Of a stretch of 64,000 nucleotides of DNA, positions 22,520 through 32,703 are shown in pieces. The DNA lies in contig OY294044.1 of NCBI GenBank assembly GCA_958510825.1, forward strand, positions 47,518,626 to 47,582,625. Reading direction: 5' to 3'. This DNA is from Brachypterus glaber. Taxonomy: Eukaryota; Arthropoda; Insecta; Coleoptera; Kateretidae. The first letter of the stretch is position 1. Each line of letters opens with the position of its first letter. The notes below the pieces were generated by a model. It was not told where the DNA came from. It worked only from the letters and a program-made list of their open reading frames with translations, and ran no database searches. The position numbers and the translations under genes are program-made.

Positions 22520-23561
22520 TACTGCCGTTCTAAACACAGAGGTGGTAACCTACTTTTTTGTCAAAAATGAATTATGACTCCAAGATGATGTAATAACAAT
22601 CGATGAATATTTTTATCATATTATTAAACGATTTAATTCATTTTTTCATAATAAAATTACTCTATTAAAGTTGCCGTATCTTCTTTAAAGTTTTCAATTA
22701 CTAAGCCAATTTGCCTTATCTATAGTAACTTAAGAAGTTACGATAAAATGCCTTAGTATAATACTAATAATTAATTAGATAGTATTACGTCTATTTTGCC
22801 TTAGTAACGGTAAGTTACGGTAAATGTCCTTAGTAATAGTTATGGAAAACAATCGGGACTTTCGTTGACAATTAAATTGCTTTATCCAGTGCAATCTCTT
22901 ATTATTTAAAACAATCTATCTTAACAAGTATTTTTATAACAAAAGAAGATCAAGGTACGTAAAATGATATGATATTCGCTAATAAACCTTTTTTTCTTCA
23001 TTTTGTTCATGAATATATAAGATACGTCAAATCCCCTTAGTATTACAAGTTAAAAATAATAAATTTTAAAGTGGTAACTATACAAATTTATATTTTACTA
23101 TTTAATTATCCAATAATTAACATTTTTATAACATTAACAGCTAATATAACCTTTTATCTTTCTGATTCAAATCAAATATAATTTTTTTTTGACTTGGAAT
23201 ATAATTTTAAGTGACTGAGAACATTGAAAATTAAAAACTGTTAAATATCTCAAAATGGCCAAAATACAACTTACCACCAACAAACTAATAACAATTCTCT
23301 CTAGAATACGCATACCGTTAATATAAAGTATCGCCAACATCTTGGTTTGTTTGTAAACAAATAGGAGGTATATTCATTCCTGAACAATAACAGTTACCAG
23401 TAACTGTTATTGTTGTCTCTGTTAGATCAAACCTGTGCGAGTAAGACAGACAAATGTATATGTTGGCTACGTTATTGTCAGTTTTTACAAATGAAATGCC
23501 TATTCTAGAGAGAAGAGTTATTAGTTCCTTGGTTACCACCCCTTTGTTTAGCACGGCAGTA
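22520..23561. mobile_element. Element B: CTGCCGT-ended TIR transposon, nonautonomous
   Basis: TACTGCCGTTCTAAACACAG then AGGTGGTAACC on the left is mirrored by GGTTACCACCCCT then TTGTTTAGCACGGCAGTA on the right, with TA flanks. It starts only 7 bases after the previous element ends. Inside is a near-perfect inverted repeat (AACAATAACAGTTAC about its centre at 23399). Fragments of the same family lie at 32560-32703 and 33527-33600. Confidence 0.8.
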
Positions 23562-23842
23562 TACCAATGCGTAGTTTGGTCAATTCTGTTGTTTCAAAAA
23601 TATAAAAAAGTAGATTGTAAATAAGCGAGATGTGTTCAAAAGGGTTTATTGTTTTATTTAAAACTTTACATACGGCAATCTAAAAATAATTTGCATTTTT
23701 ATCGAATCCATACATTATACTCTACGGTTACGTATGTAAAAATTGAAGCTTAAAAATGTAAATAAAATTTCTTTATTGTAGGTACTCTTCACTGATCTGA
23801 AGCTGCAAGGCTGTAAAAAAGACACTTTTTTAGAAAAGAGCA

Positions 23843-24259
23843 CACGGAAAGAAATTAGTGGGCTCTGCGCTATACATTATAAGATATTTGGTAACAGTGG
23901 CAAATTATAGTGATTTAAGCTATATATTATAAGGGACACAATAACTAATAATGTTAAAAATAAATTGGAAACGATTATATATATTACAGACACGATTATA
24001 TTTATTACAGGCACTATTATAAATTTACAGAAATTTTATTATATTATAAAAATTACGGACAATAATTAAATCTATTTAAGCTATAAATGCCATACTATTT
24101 GTTATATTTTATTATTCACTAAACAATTAAAGTATTTCATATAAATTTTTACACTGACTGCCATAATTGTAAGAGAAAGCCTTGTATTTATATAATAAGC
24201 GATTATAATTTGCTTGGTATGTGTGTTATAGCGCTCCTAGCTATAATTTTTTTTCCGTG
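23843..24259 (-). mobile_element. CACGG-ended nonautonomous DNA element, copy 2 (inverted)
   Basis: This is the reverse complement of 12017-12440, at nearly the same length. It starts CACGGAAAGAAATTAGTGGG and ends in TTTTTTTTCCGTG, and is flanked by CA at both ends. Confidence 0.85.
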
Positions 24260-24649
24260 CAGGACACGTGTCTTTTTCCGGAAAGCCCGCCTTTTTACGA
24301 CTTTTTTTGGACTAAATTGGACTAAATTGTTACTGAAAATCTACTAGAATCTACCAATGTTTTCGCCAAAAAAATAAAACTAAAGCAGTAAGCTTATTCA
24401 CGAATCGTACGCTCTTTATTTTAGTTGGGAAACAGAGTACAACTACGATTTCCGCAAGATTTCAACAAAAAAAATATATAAATTTTGATAAATTACATAC
24501 TTAAGACTAAAATAATAATGGTAAATAATGCAATAAAAAATAAAATTTTAAATTTATTTTTGGATAAATTTCACAAGATTAAAAAAATTATTGTAAATAA
24601 TGCAAAGAAATAAAAGTCTATTAAAAATATTTTCTAAATAAAACATAAA

Positions 24650-26034
24650 CAAGCCGTGAAGATATGTAATGCTACGCATTCCATTACATATTATTCACAG
24701 TAAATAGTATATTGCATTTTCCCAAAAAAAAAAAATCAAAAAAAAATAATAAAAATACATTTTTCAAAAGATCTATTTCTGACAAACGAAAAATTAAAAA
24801 AAAAAATCTTAAAAAAATTCGGAAAAAACTTTAAAACCAATTTCAAAAATTTTCAATTTTTTTAATTTTCTTTTCGCGAAAACCGAAAAATTTTTGAAAA
24901 TTAGTTTTTATTTTTTTTTTAAGTTTAACCCCCCATAACTCTTTTTTTTTTTGGGGGATTACTTAAAAAAACAATAGAACTTATTTTTTCCTGAAAGTTT
25001 GGACTCGATCGGATTATTCGTTCTTATGTTATAAAAAACGTGACATCAGACAGACGGACATTTTTAAAGTTTCTTATTTGTTTATGAAACACATTTGTAT
25101 CCAAGAATTTTTTGTCTAGGTCGTTTTTTGGCAATTTTGGGAGATTTGAAACTACCGTATAATATTATTCTAGCGCAGCGCTGTGATTTCACATGATTTA
25201 TTAGCATCATTTGGCATTTTTAAAAACAAAAATATATTTTTGTCATGCATTTAGCCCGAAATTCCCCTTTGTGAAGAAGTCATTACTTGTGAAGTAAAAC
25301 GTAATATACTACCCATTGTAAAGAGAATACTATGGAATTTGTAGCATTGCTAATATTGACAGTTTGTTTATTATTGCTCTAAATTACTTTTAATGTGGAA
25401 ACAAGAAGAATGTAAAGCAAGCACTTAAAAAGCTGCAGTTTACGAGGCGCTCATAAAATTTTGACATTGCAGAGGACCAAAACTGGATTAGTCGGTCTAA
25501 ATCTGACTGTTCTGGATTATATGAATAATCCTCAGTTATACTTAAGAATGTTAAGCAGTAAATTCAGACAGAAAACAAAATGCAATATTATATACCATTT
25601 AATGTAAATAATATATAAACCATAGAAAACATGTTATCTCTCCAAAATATAAATTTATTGTCTATTAAACAAACATTACAGCGACAATTGTTTCGACTTT
25701 TTTAACATAAAGTCATTTTCAAGTTTTTAAATTTATAAACAAAATAACTTGAGTACACATTATTAGAAATGTCATACCAGTATGACATTTCTAATAATGT
25801 GTACTGAAGTTATTTTGTTTATAAATTTAAAAACTTGAAAATGACTTTATGTTAAAAAAGTCGAAACAATTGTCGCTGTAATGTTTGTTTAATGGACAAT
25901 AAATTTATATTTTGGAGAGATTACATTTTTTCTATGGTTTATTTAAATCAACTTCAATATGAGTAAGGATCAAGAATTTCTTAATTTAAATAATATATAA
26001 TGGAATGCGTAGCATTGCATATCTTTACGGCTTG
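24650..26034. mobile_element. TIR element (GCCGTGAAGATATG ends) with a nested Penelope palindrome
   Basis: The left end has ACAAGCCGTGAAGATATGTA then ATGCTACGCATTCCATTA, mirrored at the right by AATGGAATGCGTAGCATTGC then ATATCTTTACGGCTTGT. The TIR of about 38 bases has few mismatches. The interior is A- and T-rich and non-coding and includes the Penelope insertion at 25619-25986, so the original element was about 1.0 kb. Confidence 0.7.
25619..25986. mobile_element. Penelope-like palindromic insertion with a 14 bp target duplication
   Basis: The left arm (25619-25777) and right arm (25780-25939) are almost perfect inverted repeats joined by two bases. The right arm continues 47 bases further to a CTTAATTT end. 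Both arms match the 3' end of the GIY-YIG-bearing element at 49204-50145, including TTACAGCGACAATTGTTTCG. The insertion is flanked by TAAATAATATATAA at 25605-25618 and 25987-26000. Each arm has a degenerate hammerhead-like core, TTGAAAATGAC then a hairpin then GTCGAAAC. Penelope-like elements are known to insert as inverted partial copies, which fits. Confidence 0.8.
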
Positions 26035-26177
26035 TTTTTTTTTTTTAATTGCAAATTCTTACTTAGAGGATATGGCAACATCGCAAGTAAGAAATAAAGA
26101 AAGAATAACCCTCATTGATCAATTAAAAATTGCTCTAATACACTGGGAATTCCTTACCGTAGTAAATACTGAACGTT

Positions 26178-26314
26178 TTTGCACATTTGGAACCCTAGGC
26201 AACATTTGTTAGTAAATACAAGTTGTTACAGTAAAACATAAAGTTGTTCTGTTATGTTTTACTGTAACAACTTGTATTTAATAGCAAATGTTGCCTGAGG
26301 TTTCAAATAGGCAA
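26178..26314. repeat. Small palindromic element
   Basis: The outer part GGCAACATTTGTTAGTAAAT then ACAAGTTGTTACAGTAAAAC is mirrored exactly on the other side of a loop near 26246. Weaker symmetry continues outward through ATTTGGAACCCTAGG / CCTGAGGTTTCAAAT. No coding capacity. Confidence 0.75.
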
Positions 26315-26368
26315 ACACGTTTAGTATTTCATTTTTAGTCATAAGGAAACGAATTCTCAGTCTAATTG

Positions 26369-26587
26369 CTATAGTAGGGAAAAAGATGCAAGTCGCTTGC
26401 AAAATAACTTTACACTACGATATTTCAAAAAATCTTTGACATAGAGACTTGAAATTTGGAACAAATTTTGCTTACTACTTAGAAAATCTTTGTTCCAAAT
26501 TTCAAGTCACTAGGTCAAAGCGTTTTTGAAATATCGTAGTGTAAACTTGTTTTACAAGCGACTTGCATCTTTTTCTCTTCGATAGTG
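26369..26587. mobile_element. Palindromic MITE (AAAGATGCAAGTCGCTTG ends), copy 1
   Basis: GAAAAAGATGCAAGTCGCTT then ACACTACGATATTTCAAAAA on the left is inverted at the right around a centre near 26475. A diverged partial copy with ACTTACAAAAGG, GACTTGAAATTTG and TTTTTGAAATATCGTAG is at 32838-32945. Confidence 0.75.
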
Positions 26588-27187
26588 TTAAATGATGCGC
26601 TGATACCACGTTTGGGTTTTGAAGGTTTTTTTTTATTAATTTTTCCATTCCATATTAACAAATAAAACCTAAAAATTAGTTTTTCATGATTTATTTTCCC
26701 CTGAGTCGGCGCCTATGGCTAATACATAAAAAAATAATAGTATTTACTTCCTTTCACCTTCTTACACCAGTTTTTATCAAAAATAATCCTAAAAAACGAA
26801 TTAATTCTGTGGATTTGTTCTAAAAGGGCCAATGTCAATTTGCCAATAGCAGCGTTTAGAACCAAGCCACATAATTATAATATGACTTACAGTATTATTA
26901 ATTTGAGCCATTTCGCCTCAATGACTATTTATATCGTAAAAAATCTAAAACAGAAAATAAAATTAAAACTTTCTTATCAGGCGCACCTATTTCTAGATGC
27001 GCTGGTAAGGTATTGCGTTTAAAATAATACTTATCTGCTATATCTTCTTTACCTAAAAAATATTATTAGTCAATACCTTACCAAAGTTTAAAAATTTTGC
27101 CTAAATAAAGAATTTTCAATAAAATTCTTGATAAATCGTTAAAATAATTCAAAAAGAACGAAAAACTGAATAAAAGTTAACTTCTAA
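26588..27187. other. Unassigned AT-rich DNA
   Basis: No gene is seen. A GGTAAGGTATTG / CAATACCTTACC inverted pair spans 27005-27083. Confidence 0.45.
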
Positions 27188-27222
27188 CGTTTCGGGATCT
27201 AATCTGATCCCGTTTTCAAAGA
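27188..27222 (-). ncRNA. Hammerhead-like motif of a Penelope-type end
   Basis: On the minus strand a GAAAA box is followed by a 7 bp stem CGGGATC/GATCCCG with an AGATTA loop and then GAAACGTTAG. The layout (box, stem II, GAAAC) is like the other two loci, but the CUGAUGA box is degenerate. The flanking TTAACTTTTATTC sequence is not shared with the other two loci, so it would be a different Penelope-type family. Confidence 0.4.
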
Positions 27223-27263
27223 AAATTATTAGTTTTGAAAGAATTTGTGCAATATTTGGCTTT

Positions 27264-28621
27264 ATCAATCAAAATATGACAAATGTCAAAATATGTAATT
27301 TCGAAATAAAGACACCTGTAACAACAAAAAGATGTAGAGAAATTATTTTGGAAACGGCGTTTTTGTTGAAAACGTTTAGAGAAGTTAATTTGGAAAAAAC
27401 TTTTATTGAAAAATTAATAATACTGTAAATATATACCGGGTGTTACAAGACCAAGGTACACCCCCTTTTTTTCTTTATTTTAAAAGTTAGAGATTTCAAA
27501 TTTGGGGGGTCTTTTATAGCCATAAAATGTCAACTTTTAACATAAACTATACATTTCAGCCACTTCCGGTTTAACCGGAAATGATACCAACTTTTGATTT
27601 TTAAATGGGACACCCTATATATTTTTTCATATTTCAATTCTACGCTTTATTCTGAATACAATGATACTAAAAAAGTGACATTTCCGATCTCAATGTATTT
27701 TTTAATATAATTTTTAGTTTATATCATATGTAGGCCATGATTACTTAAAATTACTAGAAATGATCTAAGTAATCCTAGAAAAATACATTTACGCTAAAAA
27801 AAAAAACATTTATAACTCAGTTGCACCATTTTAAAGTTTTCAAAAATGGTTTGATTCAAAAAGTACCGCATTTTTAATTACAGATTACATAAAAAACCGA
27901 AACAAATCAACAAAATTTAACCTGACAGATAAAAATAAAGGCATCAATCAAAATATGACAAATGTCAAAATATGTAATTTCGAAATAAAGACACCTGTAA
28001 CAACAAAAAGATGTAGAGAAATTATTTTGGAAACGGCGTTTTTGTTGAAAACGTTTAGAGAAGTTAATTTGGAAAAAACTTTTATTGAAAAATTAATAAT
28101 ACTGTAAAGATATACCGGGTGTTACAAGACCAAGGTACACCCCCTTTTTTTCTTTATTTTAAAAGTTAGAGATTTCAAATTTGGGGGGTCTTTTATAGCC
28201 ATAAAATGTCAACTTTTAACATAAACTATACATTTCAGCCACTTCCGGTTTAACCGGAAATGATACCAACTTTTGATTTTTAAATGGGACACCCTATATA
28301 TTTTTTCATATTTCAATTCTACGCTTTATTCTGAATACAATGATACTAAAAAAGTGACATTTCCGATCTCAATGTATTTTTTAATATAATTTTTAGTTTA
28401 TATCATATGTAGGCCATGATTACTTAAAATTACTAGAAATGATCTAAGTAATCCTAGAAAAATACATTTACGCTAAAAAAAAAAACATTTATAACTCAGT
28501 TGCACCATTTTAAAGTTTTCAAAAATGGTTTGATTCAAAAAGTACTGCATTTTTAATTACAGATTACATAAAAAACCGAAACAAATCAACAAAATTTAAC
28601 CTGACAGATAAAAATAAAGGC
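27264..28621 (+). repeat. Tandem direct duplication, unit 679 bp
   Basis: Positions 27264-27942 repeat as 27943-28621 with only a few mismatches that I could see (for example AAATATATA/AAAGATATA near 27425 and CCGCA/CTGCA near 27865). The unit holds 170 bases of outside flank plus the left arm of the foldback element at 27436. The junction has ATC on both sides. Confidence 0.9.
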
Positions 28622-29251
28622 ATCCTGTCTTTTTGGTTATCAAAGCCAACTTTGTTAACTAAAATCACGCAATAATTAAAAATATGATAATTATCATTGA
28701 TTTTAATTTATAAAAACGCCTGTATTTATCCTACATTAAAATAAAGGATATTGGTAGATTCCTAAAAGGCGGTACTTTTTGACGGTACCAGTGTATTAAT
28801 ATGGTGCCATTTAAAAAAATTGAGTTTTTGAGCAAAAACCATTTTTGAAAACTTTAAAATGGTGCAACTGAGTTATAAATGTTTTTTTTTAGCGTAAATG
28901 TATTTTTCTAGGATTACTTAGATCATTTCTAGTAATTTTAAGTAATCATGGCCTACCTATGATATAAACTAAAAATTAAATTAAAAAATACATTGACATC
29001 GGAAATGTCACTTTTTTGGTATCATTGTATTCAGAATAAAGCGTAGAATTGAAATATGAAAAAATATATAGGGTGTCCCATTTAAAAATCAAAAGTTGGT
29101 ATCATTTCCGGTTAAACCGGAAGTGGCTGAAATGTATAGTTTATGTTAAAAGTTGACATTTTATGGCTATAAAAGACCCCCCAAATTTGAAATCCTTAAC
29201 TTTTAATATAAAGAAAAAAAGGGGGGTGTACCTTGGTCTTGTAACACCCGG
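27436..29251. mobile_element. Long-arm foldback element, CCGGGTGTTACAAG ends, left arm duplicated
   Basis: The left end CCGGGTGTTACAAGACCAAG occurs at 27436 and again at 28115; the right end CTTGGTCTTGTAACACCCGG closes at 29251 with TA flanks. Arms of about 430 bases share CCACTTCCGGTTTAACCGG, GTAATCATGGCCTAC inverted, and TTAAAGTTTTCAAAAATGGT. Without the 679 bp duplication the element would be about 1137 bases. It has no ORF. Confidence 0.85.
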
Positions 29252-29630
29252 TATACGCCTCAAATAAATTATAGATTCTATACAATATGACTTACTTAAG
29301 TTATGAAATTTTAATAAAACAAAGAGTTTTTCTTTTGCTTGCTTATGCTTATAAAATTTAAATGATTTTGGTCTCATTATAAAACCCAAATGTGGGTTGT
29401 AAATTACAACTTGTAATGCAAATAGAAAAAAAAATATTGATTTTAAAATTTAAAACGCATATTTGTTGCTAAATGGCTTAATAATTTGTTAATTGGAATT
29501 AATTATTGCAACAATTAGTATTATTAGTATTTATATGGCGATAGTCATTAAATGTGTTCAGTTTAACGTTTTTAATTTAAATAAATTATCGCACAAAACG
29601 GCAAAAAGTTCAATAGTTATTGTGATGTAT
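29252..29630. other. Unassigned AT-rich DNA
   Basis: No gene or repeat border was recognised. Confidence 0.45.
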
Positions 29631-29638
29631 ATAAATAC

Positions 29639-30729
29639 TAGGGTGCTTTTTTTTTCGACTATTTTTTTTTCGGTCCCATCAAGAAATTTTGTTGGAAGTA
29701 CCCTAAAAAAAAATCCCTCAAAATTTTAGTCCTTAATATTAATATTGAGTAGTGGACCAAGGCATGTAAAGATTTCCCATTAAAAATACACGTAAACTTT
29801 GATTTTTTTTCTTTAAATTTCTTTAGCTTAGCGGCATTTTATGGCATCGCTTCGACCATAGACAGGTATTTCTCAAAATTGAATGCTCTACAAAAGTGCC
29901 CATTGTGGCATAATCATAACTCGTACTGGTGAGGTAGTTTGGGCCACCAAACCCAATTTTTTTCATAAAATTTACGTTTTTCTGTCCTTATCTCGTAATT
30001 GACAAGAGCTACAAAAAATATTCAAATGACAAACTTGTAGGAAATTTAATTTCCTACAAAAATGGTCCTTGGCACTAAATTGCTAACATCAATATTTCTT
30101 GAGATATTAAATTTTAAAGTTTTTGTTATTTCAAATTATTATCGAGTATTACGTCAAATTATAAAAAAACGTTATTTCATTATACATCACTACGTTTTTA
30201 ACTAATTACTTTTTTTTAATGGGAGGGTAAAAAAATATAAAAAATCTAAAATATGTCAGTAATAATTGAAAAAAAAAAATTTTACATTCATAGATAGATT
30301 GATAGGTTTGGACATTAAATTTCCTACAAGTTTGTCATTTGAATATTTTTTGTAGCTCTTGTCAATTACGAGATAAGTACAGAAAAACGTAAATTTTATG
30401 AAAAAAATTGGGTTTGGTGCCCCAAACTACCTCACCAGTACGAGTTATGATTATGCCACAATGGGCACTTTTGTAGAGCATTCAATTTTGAGAAATACCT
30501 GTCTATGGTCGAAGCGATGCCATAAAACGCCGTTAAGCTATAGAAATTTAAAGAAAAAAAAATCATAGTTTACGTGTATTTTCAATGGGAAATCTTTAAA
30601 TGCCTTGGTCCACTACTTAATATTAATATTAAGGGCTAAAATTTTGAGGGACTTTTTTTTAGGGAACTTCCAACAAAATTTTGTGATGGGACTAAAAAAA
30701 AAAAAATAGTCGAAAAAAAAAGCACCCTA
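29639..30729. mobile_element. Long-arm foldback element, TAGGGTGC ends, 8 bp target duplication
   Basis: The ends TAGGGTGC and GCACCCTA are flanked by ATAAATAC at 29631-29638 and 30730-30737. The arms of about 415 bases are inverted, with AATTTTGTTGGAAGT, GGACCAAGGCAT, CGCTTCGACCATAGACAG and ACTCGTACTGGTGAGGTAGT on the left. The unique centre is about 250 bases. An 8 bp duplication with TAGGG ends is compatible with the hAT group; this is inference because no transposase is present. Confidence 0.85.
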
Positions 30730-30737
30730 ATAAATAC

Positions 30738-31402
30738 TAGAAGCAGTACTTGTGGGAAGGTATATATTTGAAAATAATAACAAATGTTTAACATAATATT
30801 TGGTGTGGTGAATATTATAGATTTGACACTTACAACCTGGCAACCAAAAACGGGAAAAGCAAGGTTGCCAAAACTATATTTGAATTCTTTTGTAACGAAA
30901 GGTAAATTGGAGCGTTTGACTCGCCGTTCCATACTTATTTTGAGGTTTATGTAAAAATGTTTAAGCTTAAATATAAGTTTTAAGTTTGCTTTTCACTGTC
31001 AGTCTATGCATTTTACCGGGAAAATGCCAAAAACTCCGAAACTGGGCATTTTTATTCATCTAAACTTTTTTCTTAGAATAGATTGATTATTCCATGTAAT
31101 ATTTACATTTTTCCTACGACCTGGTTAGTAGGTAGTGCCTATTTTCCACCCGTTGCCTATGACAACGGTTAGAAAGTGACAATTAGCTGATTTTATTTAA
31201 GATCATTTTTACGTTTTTTTGATGTTTAGGTGTTAGGTGGAAGGAAAAATAGTATACTCACCTCGACGCAAACCATTTCAGTGCACATCGAGCACTAAAA
31301 ACTAGGTTCGCGTACTCGGTGCGTAATATACCTACTATTACATCCCATTCATGGAAATTTTCTATCGCACAGTAGCAATGTTGAACGTAAACAATACTAG
31401 TT
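30738..31402. other. Unassigned DNA
   Basis: The 98-codon minus frame at 30636-30932 overlaps the foldback end and is not a domain I know. At 31250-31330 there is a CG-richer patch (CACCTCGACGC, GCACATCGAGCACTAAAAAC) of unknown nature. No gene is called. Confidence 0.4.
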
Positions 31403-31524
31403 TGTTTATTTGTTTGTTTAACCTCGTACTACTCTACTTAATTAAGCATCCCCTAAGTCCAGAACTTGTGTGAGCTAGTAGTAGGGAACCATCGGCTTTA
31501 ACTTACTTTCGAACCAGTTTATAC
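31403..31524 (-). mobile_element. SINE B, partial 3' copy
   Basis: On the minus strand it carries the SINE B 3' body (GAACCA, GCCGATGGTTCCCTAC, TAGGGGATGCTTAATTAAGT, GTACGAGGTTAA) and the (AAAC)n tail. The tRNA-like head is missing. Confidence 0.8.
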
Positions 31525-31559
31525 CCTGGTAGAAATCACTAAAATATAATTTCATTTCA

Positions 31560-31745
31560 GTGATTTTTAACGTTGTATAGTAACGTTGAAATCAACAATA
31601 TTTCAACATTAGATTTTAACGTTACGTCAACGTTAAAAGTAACAATATTCTAAGAATAAATTTTCACAAAAATACAACGTTATATTCTAACGTTAAATTA
31701 AACAATATTTTAACGTAACTTTTTTACTAAAATACAACGTTGATA
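31560..31745. repeat. Cluster of AACGTT palindromes
   Basis: The hexamer AACGTT recurs about seven times in 185 bases, mostly in phrases such as TTTTAACGTT, AACGTTAAA and ATACAACGTT, separated by CAATATT tracts. It looks like a degenerate internal repeat of 40-60 bases. Confidence 0.6.
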
Positions 31746-32395
31746 TCACAATAATTTGATATTTCTGCGGATGTTTCTGCAGACATGGCAGATATTATTA
31801 TAGGTATTATATCTTACCAATACAAGCGCAGTCAAGATAGACACAAATACAATATAATAAGTATAATATAAAAGGCGATAACTCAGCTCTCTATTGGATA
31901 TTGCATCCGTCATTTTGAATTTTGGAAAACTGGTACCAGATTCGTAATCAGCTACTCCAAAACTGTCCAAGTACCAAGTTTCAAACAAATCCAAGCAACT
32001 TTTAAAAATCTAATCCGCCATATTGGATCCGCCATTTTGAGTTTGACACCAGATTCGTAATCAACGAACCCAAGAACCCCGAGAAACTTTAAAAAATCTA
32101 ATATTGGATCCCTCGGATTCGGATTCAGCGACCCAAAATACGTAAGAATTGACTAGTCTGCTCTGCCGCACTCGAGATTATTTTTTTTTGTGTGCCAGTG
32201 TCATTGATCTGATACAGATCAGTAAGGGATAAAGTATCATGGACGATCCTTTGATCTGTACTGTACATTTTAAACAAAACCAAAGCAGAATTTATTTTGA
32301 ACAAAACCAATCGACTTGTTTTTCGCTGAATTAACAAAAATGTAATAAAATGTATACATCGGTTTTTATTAAAAGCTTGTTTTCGTTTGTTTCAG
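31746..32395. other. Presumed intron, unassigned
   Basis: Imperfect direct repeats (GGATCCGCCATTTTGA-like and ATTTTGAATTTTG at 31905-32115) occur here, and CGGATTCAGCGACCCAAAAT at 32118 resembles the arm of the foldback at 14656. A polypyrimidine tract ends at the acceptor at 32395. Confidence 0.4.
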
Positions 32396-32528
32396 GAACA
32401 AAAGTGCTACAATGTAACCGCTGGCAATAAAGTTTTCGCTATGGACGTTCGATGGTCTTCGGTCTTCTTTATACACTCCGCTCTCATCCTTTGCTGCACC
32501 CTTCACTTCACCGCCACTCTCAAACAAG
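32396..32528 (+). CDS. Exon encoding a signal peptide (start of a secreted or membrane protein)
   Basis: GTTTTCGTTTGTTTCAG is a strong 3' splice site before 32396. After 45 untranslated bases the ATG at 32441 opens a frame starting MDVRWSS, followed by the hydrophobic core VFFIHSALILCC and a polar TLHFTATLKQ segment. The exon ends at 32528 in phase 1 before GTAACG. The charged start, hydrophobic core and small residues are a typical secretory signal peptide. GC content and codon use differ sharply from the surrounding AT-rich DNA. I cannot identify the protein: the mature part lies in exons outside this window. The 5' end may connect to the noncoding exon ending at 9280. Confidence 0.6.
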
Positions 32529-32559
32529 GTAACGTAAATTGAAAACTATTGAGCTATAC

Positions 32560-32703
32560 TGCCGTACTAAGCGTAGAAGGGGTAACAAACATTTGTTCAA
32601 AAAATGATAAACTAAACTAAACTGAAAGAGATATTTACACAGAACAGAACACTATTGAGCTTTACTGCCAAACACTATTGAGCTATACTGCCGGCTAAGC
32701 ACA
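32560..32703. mobile_element. Element B fragments (CTGCCGT ends)
   Basis: Two closely spaced starts, ATTGAGCTATACTGCCGTAC at 32552 and again near 32678, match the end of element B at 22520, each preceded by CTATTGAGCT. The second is interrupted by the CACGG element at 32704 and continues at 33527. Confidence 0.55.

Noticed and set aside
31250..31330. CG-richer patch as a second promoter
   Set aside because: No initiator plus donor combination as at 9215-9281; evidence too weak.
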